Assembly: GCA_034401795.1 (NCBI GenBank)
Contig: CM067369.1
Coordinates: 139,016,496 to 139,080,495, forward strand
Direction: 5' to 3'
DNA from: Chaetoderma sp. LZ-2023a
Lineage: Eukaryota > Mollusca > Caudofoveata > Chaetodermatida > Chaetodermatidae
DNA: 64,000 nucleotides
The position numbers and the translations under genes were made by a program. Shown here piece after piece: positions 50,640 through 60,349 of this stretch. Position 1 is the first letter of the stretch. Every line of letters begins with the position of its first letter. The notes under the pieces are model-generated. The model was given only the letters and a program-made list of their open reading frames with translations, was not told the DNA's origin and did not search any database.

Positions 50640-51322
50640 AAAGCCAAGAACCAGGACACATGCCAGAAATGAAGCAGAAGTATTCAGGCCATCATTGTGT
50701 GACTTGCGCTACGTGCAAGGTGGGAAGTCCCTGTGATGTGTGCGCCAAGTGGTCGTCGGAAATGGTGGCAGAATTCGATCGAGATCGTCTTGCGCATTTG
50801 GAGAGGATCGCGAGGGACAAGGCGGCCAAGCTGGATCAGGCGTCAATGAGAGGACTGGAAGGTCGTCTGAATGAACGTATGGATTCAGTACTGGGCATAT
50901 GGGCGGCCCAGTTCAAGGCAATGTTTGAGTCATTGCAGTCCACGATCCCGACGATGCAGGCTGGTGTAGGGCAACCTTTAGGTGGTCCGGCTAGCTCTGC
51001 GGAGGAACGAGCACCTGTCCCTTCTCTGACCTTGGCTCAAGAGCCGACGATGGAGGAGGAAGATCTTCTAATGGAAGATTCCGGCATGCCGGATATCTCG
51101 ATGACGGCTATGCTTAGTACATCCCAGGGATCTCCCTCAGGATTTGTACGGGTTTGCCAAGCGGGTGGTGATGTCGACGTTCCATTGGGCATTTTCCACC
51201 CAGATTTCGTGCAACCCGTGTTGTCGGTGGAACCATGTTTTAAGGTTCCTAGCGGCATTCCGGCGGCGTTAGGTACGGCTCCTCTCGGAATGCCGAATCC
51301 TACCGTAGTACAAGCGGCTGTG
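50640..51322 (+). pseudogene. DIRS family 2 Gag-like protein, N-terminal part (C3)
   Basis: It follows the acceptor-like CTCTATTCGCAG. The zinc module is kept in part (HHCVTCATCKVGSPCDVC). The upstream Cys pair is altered by a change near 50650. A charged helix (RDRLAHLERIARDKAAKLDQ) and the acidic region with MEEEDLLMEDSG follow. The homology to C1 stops at about 51322, where the inverted block starts and brings a stop at 51379. An open frame exists from an ATG at 50543, but its first 32 codons lie before the acceptor. Confidence 0.75.
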
Positions 51323-51324
51323 AT

Positions 51325-51648
51325 GATGCAGAAAAGGGATCGATATCTCTTCCCTTACACCAATCTGCAAATTTGTTGATTCTATAATTATATGTTTTAG
51401 TGGTTGAACCTCTTCTGGCTGAAGCGACAAACTTCGCTGCTTGCTCAGAAAAGCCACCCTTAATTGCACGCTGCTTGATAACATCCATGCAGTCAATTTG
51501 AACATTTCTGGTCTGTCGTGAAAGTACAGACCCCTGTTCTGAGAGATTAGATCTCTTCTGTCTGGAAGAGGGATTAGATTGCAGACCAGAAGGTCCAGCA
51601 GATCCATAAACCATGATCGGCGATCAGTAGTACTTGGCACATACCCTC
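51325..51648 (-). other. Inverted piece of the DIRS RT/recombinase region inside gag
   Basis: Read on the minus strand it matches C3's own 3' region at about 59157-59457: STTDRRSWFMDLLDLLVCN, EGG-type GGFSEQAAKFVASARRGSTT and NYRINKFADWCKGRDIDPFS. It contains a 24-base stretch (GTCTGTACTTTCACGACAGA and neighbours) deleted from the 59-kb copy, so it was not copied from that copy in its present state. It replaces the middle of gag. Confidence 0.82.
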
Positions 51649-51649
51649 A

Positions 51650-52115
51650 CAAGATTGCCTGGCCAGGGTGATCACCAGATCATTGGCAGAGCGATGGAGA
51701 ATGGTTCTCGATTGTGTAGAACCAGGACCTGAGATGAGGGCTGCGTTGTCTTCTGCGCCTTTCATTGGTCCAGGCGTGTTCGGCGGCTCAGCAGTACAAG
51801 CCTTATCCAAGGTCGCGTCAATGGTTGCAGAACAAGAAGTAGTCGGCAAGTCGTGGAAGTCGACGAAAAGGACTCAGCCGCAACAGTCCTACAAGCAGCA
51901 TCGGCAAGAGTAGCAGAGGCAGTGCCAGAGATCGGGCATCCGGATCTCAGGGACCTGGCCGTTCGTCCTCATACAAGTCCTCTAATAAGAGGCTGTATGA
52001 GGATGACAGGAAGGGTGGCAGGTCGGGCCATGGCGGTTACCATAAGGATAGCCGTGGTGGCGGTTCTGGACAATCATATTCCAAGAAGCCGCGGGGCGGC
52101 CGTGGAGGCTGGTCC
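51650..52115 (+). pseudogene. DIRS family 2 Gag C-terminal part (C3)
   Basis: The homology to C1 resumes at RVITRSLAERWRMVLD and continues through the FIGPGVFGG motif to a Gly/Arg-rich tail near 52010-52110, in two frames. It is cut off from the N-terminal part by the inverted block. Confidence 0.72.
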
Positions 52116-52119
52116 TGAC

Positions 52120-53091
52120 GGATTTCCGGCGGAATCAGTTCCGGTGACGTCAGGAACGAAGGGAGTCGAGAATCTTCACCCAAGCGATTTAGCGTCTTAT
52201 CATGCAAACTTGACCGCCAGCTGTGTGCAGATTCCTACCGTCGGAGGCAGACTTCAACTGTTCTCAAGCCAATGGGAACAGGTCGTGCGAGATTGTTTAG
52301 TCTGTCAGTGGTTAAGAAACGGCTACGAACCGGACTGGCTCATCCATCAATCGTTAGTTCCGTTAACATCGACTCGTGTGGACTAGATGCCATTTGCTCG
52401 GAAATATAATCTCTTCAGCAGAAGAACGCGATTCATCTAGTCCGCAATCAGTCATCCCTAGGCTTCTATTCGATGATGTTCCTCGTTCCGAAATGTAGCG
52501 GAGGATGGAGACCAATTCTCAATCTCAAACCGTTGAACAAGTTTATTCTTTCTCCCAAATTTCAGATGGAGACTGTAGCAGCGGTGATGACACGGCTGAG
52601 AAAAGGCATGTGGGCAGTGTCGATAGATCTGAAGGATGCTTATCTTCATATTCCAATGTCAATTCCTTTTCAGAAATACCTTTGCTTTGCATTCCAAGAC
52701 AATGTTTGGGAATTCAATGCGCTTCCATTCGGCCTGACCACAGAACCAAGGGTCTTCACCAGTGGTTCCCGCCATGACTTCTTATCTTTGCAGGAGAAAC
52801 ATAGCTGTTCATACTTACATAGACGACTGGCTGCTGAAGGCGGGGAATCCAGCCACTCTGCGCAACAATTTACAGGTAGTCCTAGCCTTACTAAAGGATC
52901 TAGGATGGATTGTGAATCTAGAGAAATCAGAATTGACTCCATCCCAGGAGTTTGTTTACCTGGGAATATTTTTCAATCTCAGGGACGGCGTAGCTTTTCC
53001 GGCGGAGAGCAGAGTCAAGAGCCTGATTGCAGTTCTTGAGTCAGTTTCTCTAGGAGCCTATCTGACGGCGCGCCAATTTCTCAGAATACTG
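52120..53091 (+). pseudogene. DIRS family 2 reverse transcriptase, first part (C3)
   Basis: The region before RT (SCVQIPTVGGRLQLFSSQWE, YEPDWLI) ends at a stop near 52386. GGWRPILNLKPLNKF, SIDLKDAYLHIP and LPFGLTTEPRVF follow in one frame. The YIDD box (HTYIDDWLL) lies one frame off after an indel near 52765. RT then runs up to FLRIL, where the Academ-like element begins. Catalytic residues are all recognisable, but the gene is broken in at least three places. Confidence 0.8.
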
Positions 53092-53141
53092 TAGTCCAGT
53101 AAAACTACAAATTAACCTAGAACAAATTGCAACAGAATTTA
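53092..53141. repeat. Left terminal inverted repeat of the Academ-like element
   Basis: TAGTCCAGT, CTACAAATTAACC and GAACAAATTGCAACAGAATT pair with the right end in the same order, with a few changes between blocks. Confidence 0.85.
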
Positions 53142-53564
53142 TTTCTTTACTGCGGCATTCATGGGACTGCCAGGTGTCACATGTCAAAAGTCCTCCAAAA
53201 TCCCTCGATGGGAAAGTTGGTAAATTCGCATATTTAGCTACCGCCATTATCTGAATAATGAAACTTCCCTTACCTGCTTCATTCCGCAAATAAACGAAGT
53301 AGAAATGTTGTCTACGCTCTGAATTTCATGGTCACGAAAGACAGTAAGCAATTGGCAATATTGCCTTGAACCACTTGTACAAATTCTCCAAACCACAGAT
53401 TAAATATGGTTGTATGCACAGGGCCGGGGTAATTTAAAAAAATTATATTTAAAGTAAGTTTAATTTTGTTTTTCGCTTTTAAAATTTTATCTAAAATAAA
53501 TTGCATTTTAATTTTCACTTTTATCTCACAATTGGAATAAATTTCTATACAATTCAATCAGAAT
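53142..53564. other. 5' non-coding part of the Academ-like element
   Basis: No gene. AT-rich near 53430-53540. Promoter elements are not obvious. Confidence 0.5.
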
Positions 53565-54239
53565 ATGGACATGGATTTAGATACATGCGTTATTTGTAAC
53601 CAGAGCCTAGAAAATGGCTCACAAACTGTTAAGCTTCGAGTTAAAGGCTGTGACGGTATTAACAATGCTAGCAGAGCCCGTGAAAGCGATGTCATAGCTG
53701 AAGTAGGACAGAGGGTTCATGTAAAATGTCGACGGGAGTTCATTGATCCCAAGCGGATTGCCCGTGACGCAGAGAAAATTGAACAATCTCCGCCACCCAT
53801 GCGAACACTCCGTTCAGAAAGTCCAACATTCAATTTTAGTGAACATTGTTTGCTATGCGGATACCCTGCAAAAATTCAAGATGGAAAGAAACGTGGCTAT
53901 GATATTTATCCAGTAAGTACTCATGACTTTCAATGTAGTATCGCCGAGGCCTGTGAGCAGAGAAAAGACGAATGGGGCAAACTTGTAGCTGGGCGGCTTG
54001 CCTTCACGCCGGATTTATGCGTTGTCAATGCAGTATACCATCAAAGCTGCAGCGTAAATTTTCGAACCATGAAAAATATCCCTCAGCTGCACTCATCTTG
54101 CTCATCCCAAAAACATGGAAGGCCAGAAGACTTGGACAGAGTAAGAGCATTTAGTGCGACAATGGCATTTCTTGAAAATAATGATGATGAGCAGCTGACC
54201 CAGCACGACCTCGTTAATAAAATGCAAGAGTCTCGATGA
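53565..54239 (+). CDS. N-terminal part of the Academ-like transposase (two Cys/His modules)
   Basis: A 224-residue frame begins MDMDLDTCVICNQSLENG. It has two likely zinc-binding modules: CVIC with HVKC about 40 residues later, and CLLC with a later DFQCS, HQSC. They may recognise the transposon ends. The frame stops at 54239, but the reading one frame over continues smoothly (AYSTKYMQDK), so a one-base indel near 54230 is likely and this is the N-terminal third of one long protein. The Met at 53565 is the first after a stop-rich leader. Confidence 0.68.
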   Translation: MDMDLDTCVICNQSLENGSQTVKLRVKGCDGINNASRARESDVIAEVGQRVHVKCRREFIDPKRIARDAEKIEQSPPPMRTLRSESPTFNFSEHCLLCGYPAKIQDGKKRGYDIYPVSTHDFQCSIAEACEQRKDEWGKLVAGRLAFTPDLCVVNAVYHQSCSVNFRTMKNIPQLHSSCSSQKHGRPEDLDRVRAFSATMAFLENNDDEQLTQHDLVNKMQESR

Positions 54240-54270
54240 TAAAGAGAATAAAGCATACAGTACAAAATAC

Positions 54271-54885
54271 ATGCAGGATAAAATAAAAGATAATTATGGC
54301 GATGAAATATTTATTAGCACTGTGAATGGTAAGCCAAACGTTGTTACCTTTCGTTCTAAAGCATCTACTATTTTGACTGACTTCTATAAGGAACAGAAGA
54401 GAAAGGATTCCAAATCAGAGAGCATGCTAATCATCCAGACAGCTGCCAAACTGCTTAGACACGATATTAAGTTAATTGATTCATGCACATCATCTGAAAG
54501 CTATCCATCAAGGGAGCAAATGAGCGACCCAGTAAAGGCATTGAATTATTTACCACAGACACTGCGGGAATTATTGCGGATTTTGTTTACTGGAAAAGAC
54601 ACAGAAATGAAACAAGCATCAGTTGGACAGGCTATTATGCAAGGAACTCGTCCTAGAGTTATTTTGGCACCTTTGCAGTTCGGCTGTCATGTGAGATGCA
54701 CCATAAATTTGGATCTAGATTTATTGTTGACACCTTGTACAAGCACGGATTTGGATGTTCATACGCGGAGATACAGAGGTTTGAGCGCAGTGCATCACTT
54801 CATGGTGGAGATCTACCACAGCCATTATCAGGCGAGTTCATTCAGTTTGTTGCCGACAATGTGGATCACAATATTTGCACAATAG
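54271..54885 (+). CDS. Middle segment of the Academ-like transposase
   Basis: The part that matters runs from about 54232 to 54690. It reads MQDKIKDNYGDEIFISTVNG, then FRSKASTILTDFYKEQKRKD and LPQTLRELLRILFTGKD. After about 54690 the homologous reading shifts back to the first frame, where the long downstream frame begins. This segment therefore joins the other two by one indel at each end. The residues after 54690 in this frame are not expected to be real protein. It has no motif that I recognise. Confidence 0.55.
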   Translation: MQDKIKDNYGDEIFISTVNGKPNVVTFRSKASTILTDFYKEQKRKDSKSESMLIIQTAAKLLRHDIKLIDSCTSSESYPSREQMSDPVKALNYLPQTLRELLRILFTGKDTEMKQASVGQAIMQGTRPRVILAPLQFGCHVRCTINLDLDLLLTPCTSTDLDVHTRRYRGLSAVHHFMVEIYHSHYQASSFSLLPTMWITIFAQ

Positions 54886-57800
54886 ATGGGCATAATACAT
54901 TTCATGGAATGGGAATCATTGCATCTGTTACACCAGGAAACCTTTCGTGCAAACTTATTCCAAGGGTAAATGTAACATCTGAAGATATCAAGCAAGTTGG
55001 CAAGATCTGTATCAGGAACTTTGAGTCTCAGCATACCAGGAACTTCCCATTGACTTTTAAGGAGTTAACTGCGATGGAACAAACAGACCCAACAGCTGAC
55101 ATTGGCATCCTCTGGGATTTCTCTTTGTTTCTGCGTTCAAGGAGACAGTCATGGTCTGGCATGATGCAAACTGTTCACCAAGGAGTTTATCCAGGTAAAT
55201 CGTCTGTTATTTTCCTTCCGATGATAGATCTAGAGCCAAGTAACATGACCTGCATCTTTTCCACTTTGACTTATGTTTGTGAACAGGCAAACCGATACCA
55301 TGTTGCACCCGTGATTACATTTGATCAGCCCTTATTTTGGAAAGCTATGACTATCATAGAGATTGAGCCGAGCTGGAGTCCATTAAAGCAAATTATTCTA
55401 AGACTCGGAGGTCTTCATATGGAGATGAGCTTCCTTGGCTGCATTGGTCACTTAATGGCAGGAAGCGGTCTTGCGCCTATTCTAGAGGTAGTCTACGCTG
55501 AGAATGCTGTCAAACACATTCTTAGTGGAAAGGCAATTTCTCGAGCAGTTCGAGGACACATCATGGTTTTTGCTTCTCTCAGTACAATCTTGATTGCAAA
55601 TGCATACAACCTACCACTACCTACAATTGCAGATGCTGAAGTTGACACAGTAGAATATTCCGCTGCAATGCATTCAAAAGAATTGTTTGACAATGATGAT
55701 AATGTTGCAGGAGATGAAACGATTGAAAGTTCGTTAAATAAAAGTCTGGTTAAAGTTGGAGAGCTCTATGATGACATTATCAAAAATCTGTATGTAGCTA
55801 CAAGATTGTCCTCGGAAAATGCATTACATGATGTCAAGGACAAACTAGATTCAGAGAAGGTGGTCATGAAAGATAAGAGGACTGCACGACTCTGGCTTTT
55901 GTATATGGAGTTGGTTGACATTCTGCACAAATTCATTAAGGCAGAACGAACTGGTGATTGGAACATGCACCTTCAGACCGTTCGTGAGATGCTTCCATAT
56001 TTTGCAGCCGCTGAGCATAATCTGTACGCCAAGTTTGCATATGTATATTTACAAAAGATGTTAGAAATACCTGAAAGTCATCCAGATATACACACCAGCT
56101 TCCTCAATGGTCATCATGTCATTCATCGAAGTGATAGGTATTGGGCAGGGTTATCTACTGATCTAGTTATTGAGCAGGTCCTCATGAGAAGTGTAAAGTC
56201 AAGTGGTGGTCTAACACGAGGTCGTGGAATGACAGAACTTCAGCGTCCGGTTTGGTTGTTGTCTATGCCCGCATGTGCAGATGTGTGTAATGCAATGCAA
56301 GAGCTCTCTGGGGTAAACTGTGATTCAAGTGAACAACACAAAGATTCCACACAATCTCGAATAAAGCGTGATATGGATGATACTTACAAAATTCTCAAAA
56401 TCCTTAGTGAACTGAATCCATTTGGACCAGACCCTTCTCTTAGAGGACTTGTTAGTGGATTGGCTGCACATGAATCAGTCAATGTTGACGATGCTAAAGA
56501 TATTGGAGAATCAATTATTAATTCGATGTGTGGCCAATGTGTATCAAGCATTTCGTTCCAGAGAAAGAGACAAGCTATTACCTTAGCATCCAAAACATCT
56601 CTCAAGATTGATGATGAATGTGTACAAATTGATCCACAACTCCTATTTCAAAGACTCAGTTTAATAGCTACAAATGGATCAAAAGGGAATCCAGCATCTT
56701 ATTTTGAGTATGAGTTGTGCACTCATCCGCCCGCACTCTTTGATAATTCATCTCTTCCATGGGAAGCAAATAAGCCGGCACTTGCTGATGCATTGTGGAA
56801 ATTAATTCAAAATGAAGATGCAGTCCTTCCAGATTCTGTCCACTATGTGCTTGATGGAGGAGCTCTATTACACCGTGTTCCATGGCAGCGTGGAGAGACA
56901 TTTGCAAATGTTTGTCAAAGATATGTCAAATATTGCATAAGCAAATATGGAAAGGCTACAGTAGTTTTTGATGGTTATGACCAAGGCCCAGACATAAAAG
57001 ATGTAACACATAAGAGGCGAACCCGTGGATCAGGCGCAACTGTTGTACTGACTCCGCAAACAGTTGTAACTCTGAGTAAGCCTGATTTTCTTAGTAACAA
57101 GCAGAACAAACATCGGTTCATATCAATCTTAAGTTCATCTCTCGAACAGGCTGGATGCTTAACGATAAAGGCAAGCGGTGATGCTGATGTCTTAATTATG
57201 CAAACGGCTATCTTGGCTTTAAAGTCAACAAATACTGCTCTTGTTGGAGACGATACCGACCTACTGGTGTTGCTTCTATACCATACTGATATGAATGGCT
57301 GTCAGCTATTTTTCAGACCAGAGCCAAAGCAAAATGCAAAGAAACCCCGACTGTGGAATATCAAAATGGCAAAGGAAAAACCTGGGTTCTGTTTGTGCTC
57401 ACAGCTGTTATTTATCCATGCTATCCTTGGCTGTGACTCAACATCTAGGCTTTATGGAATTGGAAAATCTGCATCCCTTAGCAAAATCCAGTGCTGCAAA
57501 GAACTCTCTCAAATTGCTGAAGTGTTTACAATGAATAATGCGAATAAAGATGACGTGATAAAAGCAGGTGAGAAGGCAATGCTTATTCTATACAATGGCA
57601 CTTCAATGGATAGTCTAGTTGCTTTGCGGTACAAGCGATTCAGGGAGAAGGTTGCAAAAGGTTCCAAGTATGTTGAAGCACAAGATTTACCACCAACACC
57701 CGCATCCGCAAAGTTTCACAGTCTTCGCGTGTACTACCAAATTCAAGTTTGGAGAGGAGATGCTGGAGATATGGATCCAACAGAATGGGGCTGGAAAGTT

Positions 57801-58016
57801 CTCAACCACCAAATGCTGCCTGTTAAGACTGACATGCTGGCAGCACCTGACGATTTACTGTATTCATTCAGATGCAGCTGCAAAACTGGCTGTGAATCAA
57901 AGAGATGCACCTGTAGAAAACATGGGCTCAGCTGCACATCCGCCTGCGAAGACTGTAAGGGTCTCAGCTGCTCGAATTCAATAACGCTCATTGAGGAAGA
58001 TGACTTGGATAATTGA
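54696..58016 (+). CDS. Academ-like transposase main part: XPG/FEN-like nuclease and CXC zinc domain
   Basis: A 1106-residue frame. The first part has a block DNVDHNICTIDGHNTFHGMG (about residues 52-71), then FDQPLFWKA and GSGLAPILE. It may hold a second, DDE-type core. Near residues 715-920 the pattern VLDGGALLHRV, VVFDGYDQGP..K..R, GDADVLIM, GDDTDLLVL and GCDSTSRLYGIG matches the Asp-rich XPG/FEN nuclease fold with its final GI motif. At 1062-1095 CSCKTGCESKRCTCRKHGLS, then CTSACEDC.GLSC, is a CXC (tesmin/TSO1-like) DNA-binding repeat. The frame has no internal stop. With the two upstream frames the protein would be about 1470 residues. The Met at 54696 is internal, not the native start. Confidence 0.75.
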   Translation: MHHKFGSRFIVDTLYKHGFGCSYAEIQRFERSASLHGGDLPQPLSGEFIQFVADNVDHNICTIDGHNTFHGMGIIASVTPGNLSCKLIPRVNVTSEDIKQVGKICIRNFESQHTRNFPLTFKELTAMEQTDPTADIGILWDFSLFLRSRRQSWSGMMQTVHQGVYPGKSSVIFLPMIDLEPSNMTCIFSTLTYVCEQANRYHVAPVITFDQPLFWKAMTIIEIEPSWSPLKQIILRLGGLHMEMSFLGCIGHLMAGSGLAPILEVVYAENAVKHILSGKAISRAVRGHIMVFASLSTILIANAYNLPLPTIADAEVDTVEYSAAMHSKELFDNDDNVAGDETIESSLNKSLVKVGELYDDIIKNLYVATRLSSENALHDVKDKLDSEKVVMKDKRTARLWLLYMELVDILHKFIKAERTGDWNMHLQTVREMLPYFAAAEHNLYAKFAYVYLQKMLEIPESHPDIHTSFLNGHHVIHRSDRYWAGLSTDLVIEQVLMRSVKSSGGLTRGRGMTELQRPVWLLSMPACADVCNAMQELSGVNCDSSEQHKDSTQSRIKRDMDDTYKILKILSELNPFGPDPSLRGLVSGLAAHESVNVDDAKDIGESIINSMCGQCVSSISFQRKRQAITLASKTSLKIDDECVQIDPQLLFQRLSLIATNGSKGNPASYFEYELCTHPPALFDNSSLPWEANKPALADALWKLIQNEDAVLPDSVHYVLDGGALLHRVPWQRGETFANVCQRYVKYCISKYGKATVVFDGYDQGPDIKDVTHKRRTRGSGATVVLTPQTVVTLSKPDFLSNKQNKHRFISILSSSLEQAGCLTIKASGDADVLIMQTAILALKSTNTALVGDDTDLLVLLLYHTDMNGCQLFFRPEPKQNAKKPRLWNIKMAKEKPGFCLCSQLLFIHAILGCDSTSRLYGIGKSASLSKIQCCKELSQIAEVFTMNNANKDDVIKAGEKAMLILYNGTSMDSLVALRYKRFREKVAKGSKYVEAQDLPPTPASAKFHSLRVYYQIQVWRGDAGDMDPTEWGWKVLNHQMLPVKTDMLAAPDDLLYSFRCSCKTGCESKRCTCRKHGLSCTSACEDCKGLSCSNSITLIEEDDLDN

Positions 58017-58412
58017 TGCAAGATGAAATTAGTAGAAACCAGGTACCTATGCCATACTATTTCATCTTAGCTTAGCTTAGAAACACACAATACCGTGACA
58101 TAATAAAATATAATATGTATTGTATCAATATCAATGATGGTATTAGGTAAATTCATGCAAGTGGCATAACACAATACATTTAATTTGAGAATATGTCAAT
58201 CGTATTCATTTATTACTAAAAAAGTCCAAAAATACCCAGTCACACATATATTACATACCGGTTTTAACGAAATAAAGAAAAATGGATTTTTCAGGTGAAA
58301 TGGTCCAAATCTGGTAATAATTATGCAAATTTTACCCTTTCCCCTATTGGACTTTTGGAGGACTTTTGATATGTTGTACATGATGGCCCCCTATACACTG
58401 TGCGTGGTAAAA
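58017..58412. other. 3' non-coding part of the Academ-like element
   Basis: AT-rich, no gene. AATAAAATATAATATG near 58102 could supply polyadenylation. Confidence 0.45.
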
Positions 58413-58469
58413 AAATTCTGTTGCAATTTGTTCCGGGTTAAATATTTTTGGCCTAGATTGACTGGACTA
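58413..58469. repeat. Right terminal inverted repeat of the Academ-like element
   Basis: AAATTCTGTTGCAATTTGTTC (in two overlapping words AAATTCTGTTGCAATTTG and TTTGTTC) and ACTGGACTA mirror the left end. Confidence 0.85.
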
Positions 58470-59200
58470 CTGGGTTTACTAGTGTCTCTGGAGAAAGTGG
58501 TTCCTTATGCGGCACTCAGGCGCAGGCCGATTCAGATGTATTTAATCTCCTGCGAGGTGTTCCTCTACAACCTCCTCAACCACAGATGTCTATCTTCACA
58601 GATGCATCGACAACGGGTTGGGGAGCGGTATTGGACGATCAGTCAGGGGAATGGGATCGGATCAATGTGCAGAAACATATCAATGTTCTCGAATTATTAG
58701 CAGTGACATTAGCACTTCGAAAGTTCGAGAGCTTAATCCGAGACAAAATTGTCCTAGTGAGGACAGACAACTCAACAAGGCGGGACGAGATCACCGGAGT
58801 TGTGCATGATGATTTGGAACCTTCTGCTGTGGTGTCAAGAGAGGAATGTTATTCTTCGGGCAGCACACATGCCAGGAAGACTGAACATCTTAGCGGATGC
58901 TCTGTCGAAGGACAGTTTGTCATCCGACAGAATGGCAGCTCAACCAATCTGTAGCAGAGGTTCTATTCAAACATTGGGGCAAGCCAAATGTGGACCTGTT
59001 TGCGATGAAACAAAACGCAAAGATGGTCACATACGTGTCACCGATCCCAGACCCGCTAGCTCTAGCGGTAGACGCACTGGCGATAATGTGGAAGGGAATG
59101 TACGCGTATGCGTATCCTCCAACGATACTCATACCAAAAGTTCTGGCAAAGATAAGAGAGGGTATGTGCCAAGTACTACTGATCACCGATCATGGTTTAT
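58470..59200 (+). pseudogene. DIRS family 2 RT end and RNase H, after the insertion (C3)
   Basis: The reading resumes at GLLVSLEKVVPYAALRRRPIQ, is shortened near 58548, and gives RNase H motifs in a second frame (FTDASTTGWGAVL, LELLAVTLALRKFE, RTDNST). After a deletion near 58771 the tail (LRAAHMPGRLNILADALS, then HWGKPNVDLFAMKQNAKM) follows. Several frame changes are needed, so it is inactive. Confidence 0.75.
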
Positions 59201-60349
59201 GGATCTGCTGGACCTTCTGGTCTGCAATCCAATCCCTCTTCCAGACAGAAGAGATCTAATCTCTCAGAACAGGGAAAATGTTCAAATTGACTGCATGGAT
59301 GTTATCAAGCAGCGTGCAATTAAGGGTGCTTTTCTGAGCAAGCAGCGAAGTTTGTCGCTTCAGCCAGAAGAGGTTCAACCACTAAAACATATAATTATAG
59401 AATCAACAAATTTGCAGAGTGGTGTAAGGGAAGAGATATCGATCCCTTTTCTGCATCTGTTCAACACGTAGCAGATTTTATCTGTCATTTATACGAACTT
59501 GACAAACTTGTACCTTCAACCCTACCAGCATATAAGTCTGCATTAGCTTCAGTCATTCCCAGTCTGGCCATTGAAGTAGTGGAAAATGACACTTTAAATG
59601 AAGTTATTAAAGGAATGAGCAATCTGCGACCTAGACAGCCAATTCCTATCCCAGCATGGAATCTATCTCTTGTTCTACAGGTTTTAGGGCATGCTCCCTT
59701 TGAACCGATTTGATCTATAGACATTAAACTGTTAACTATTAAATCAGTTTTCTTGGTTGCAGCCGCGTCGGCAAGGAGAAGCGAAATTCATGTGCTTTCT
59801 GCCGAACAAGACCGTTTTGTCGTCACGGGTGAAGGTTTAAGATTACTTCCATGTTTTTGTTTCCTGGCAAAGAATCGGTCACTTAAATATCCAGGACAGC
59901 CGATCAATTTGCCAAGTTTAACTAGACATGACCCAAACTCTTCTGCTTGGTGTCCTGTCAGATGTCTGAAAATGTATAAGAAACGTACTGAGGAGTGGAG
60001 AGATGACCCGAAATCTCTGTGGGCATGTCTCAAAGCTCCTCATTTGCACGCCTCGAAAGATACCATTTCTCGTTGGATAGTCGATGCTATTCAGATGTCG
60101 CACAAAATCGCTACAGGAAAGCAGATTGATCGTGCGAATGCCCATCAGGTCCGAGCACTAGCAGCAGCATCGGCCCTTTATAAGGGTGTCTCATTAGAGG
60201 AGGTGATGTCTGTAGCACAATGGCATGCCGAGTCGTCATTCACTGATTTCTACCTTCGCGACATCTCCAGCGCACTTAATCCGGTAGCCGAACTAAGCCA
60301 CGTCCGACCACTATTTCGCACACATCACAAGTTCTTCCACTTGCACTGA
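59160..60349 (+). pseudogene. DIRS family 2 tyrosine recombinase (C3)
   Basis: The N-terminal part is frameshifted near 59271 and 59330. The core-binding region (TYNYRINKFAEWCKGRDIDP-like, then ADFICHLYELDKLVPST) reaches a TGA near 59711. The catalytic domain then reads through: Arg in SARRSEIH, AHQVRA, QWHAESSF and DFYLRD, ending at 60349. The catalytic residues are kept, and the gene is disabled by the upstream breaks. It is the most complete family 2 recombinase in the window. Confidence 0.82.

Larger units (their letters stand above)
53092..58469 (+). mobile_element. Academ-like DNA transposon (5.4 kb) inserted in DIRS RT
   Basis: The ends TAGTCCAGT and ACTGGACTA are inverted repeats, and a second inverted pair, GAACAAATTGCAACAGAATT, lies 30 bases further in on both sides. 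CTG flanks both ends (53089-53091 and 58470-58472). The intact site, AATACTGGGTTTACT, is seen in C2 (about 35774-35788), so this is a 3-base target duplication. One long transposase with an XPG/FEN-type nuclease is inside. From memory, Academ elements have 3-4-base duplications and an XPG-like domain. The family assignment is an inference. Confidence 0.82.

Noticed and set aside
57743..58021. Minus-strand 92-codon frame over the CXC region.
   Set aside because: Antisense shadow of the transposase end. No homology and no counterpart.
53092..58469. Assignment of the insertion to the Zisupton/KDZ group because of its Cys-rich CXC domain.
   Set aside because: From memory, Zisupton elements make 8-bp duplications and lack the XPG-like nuclease. 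The 3-bp duplication and nuclease fit Academ better.
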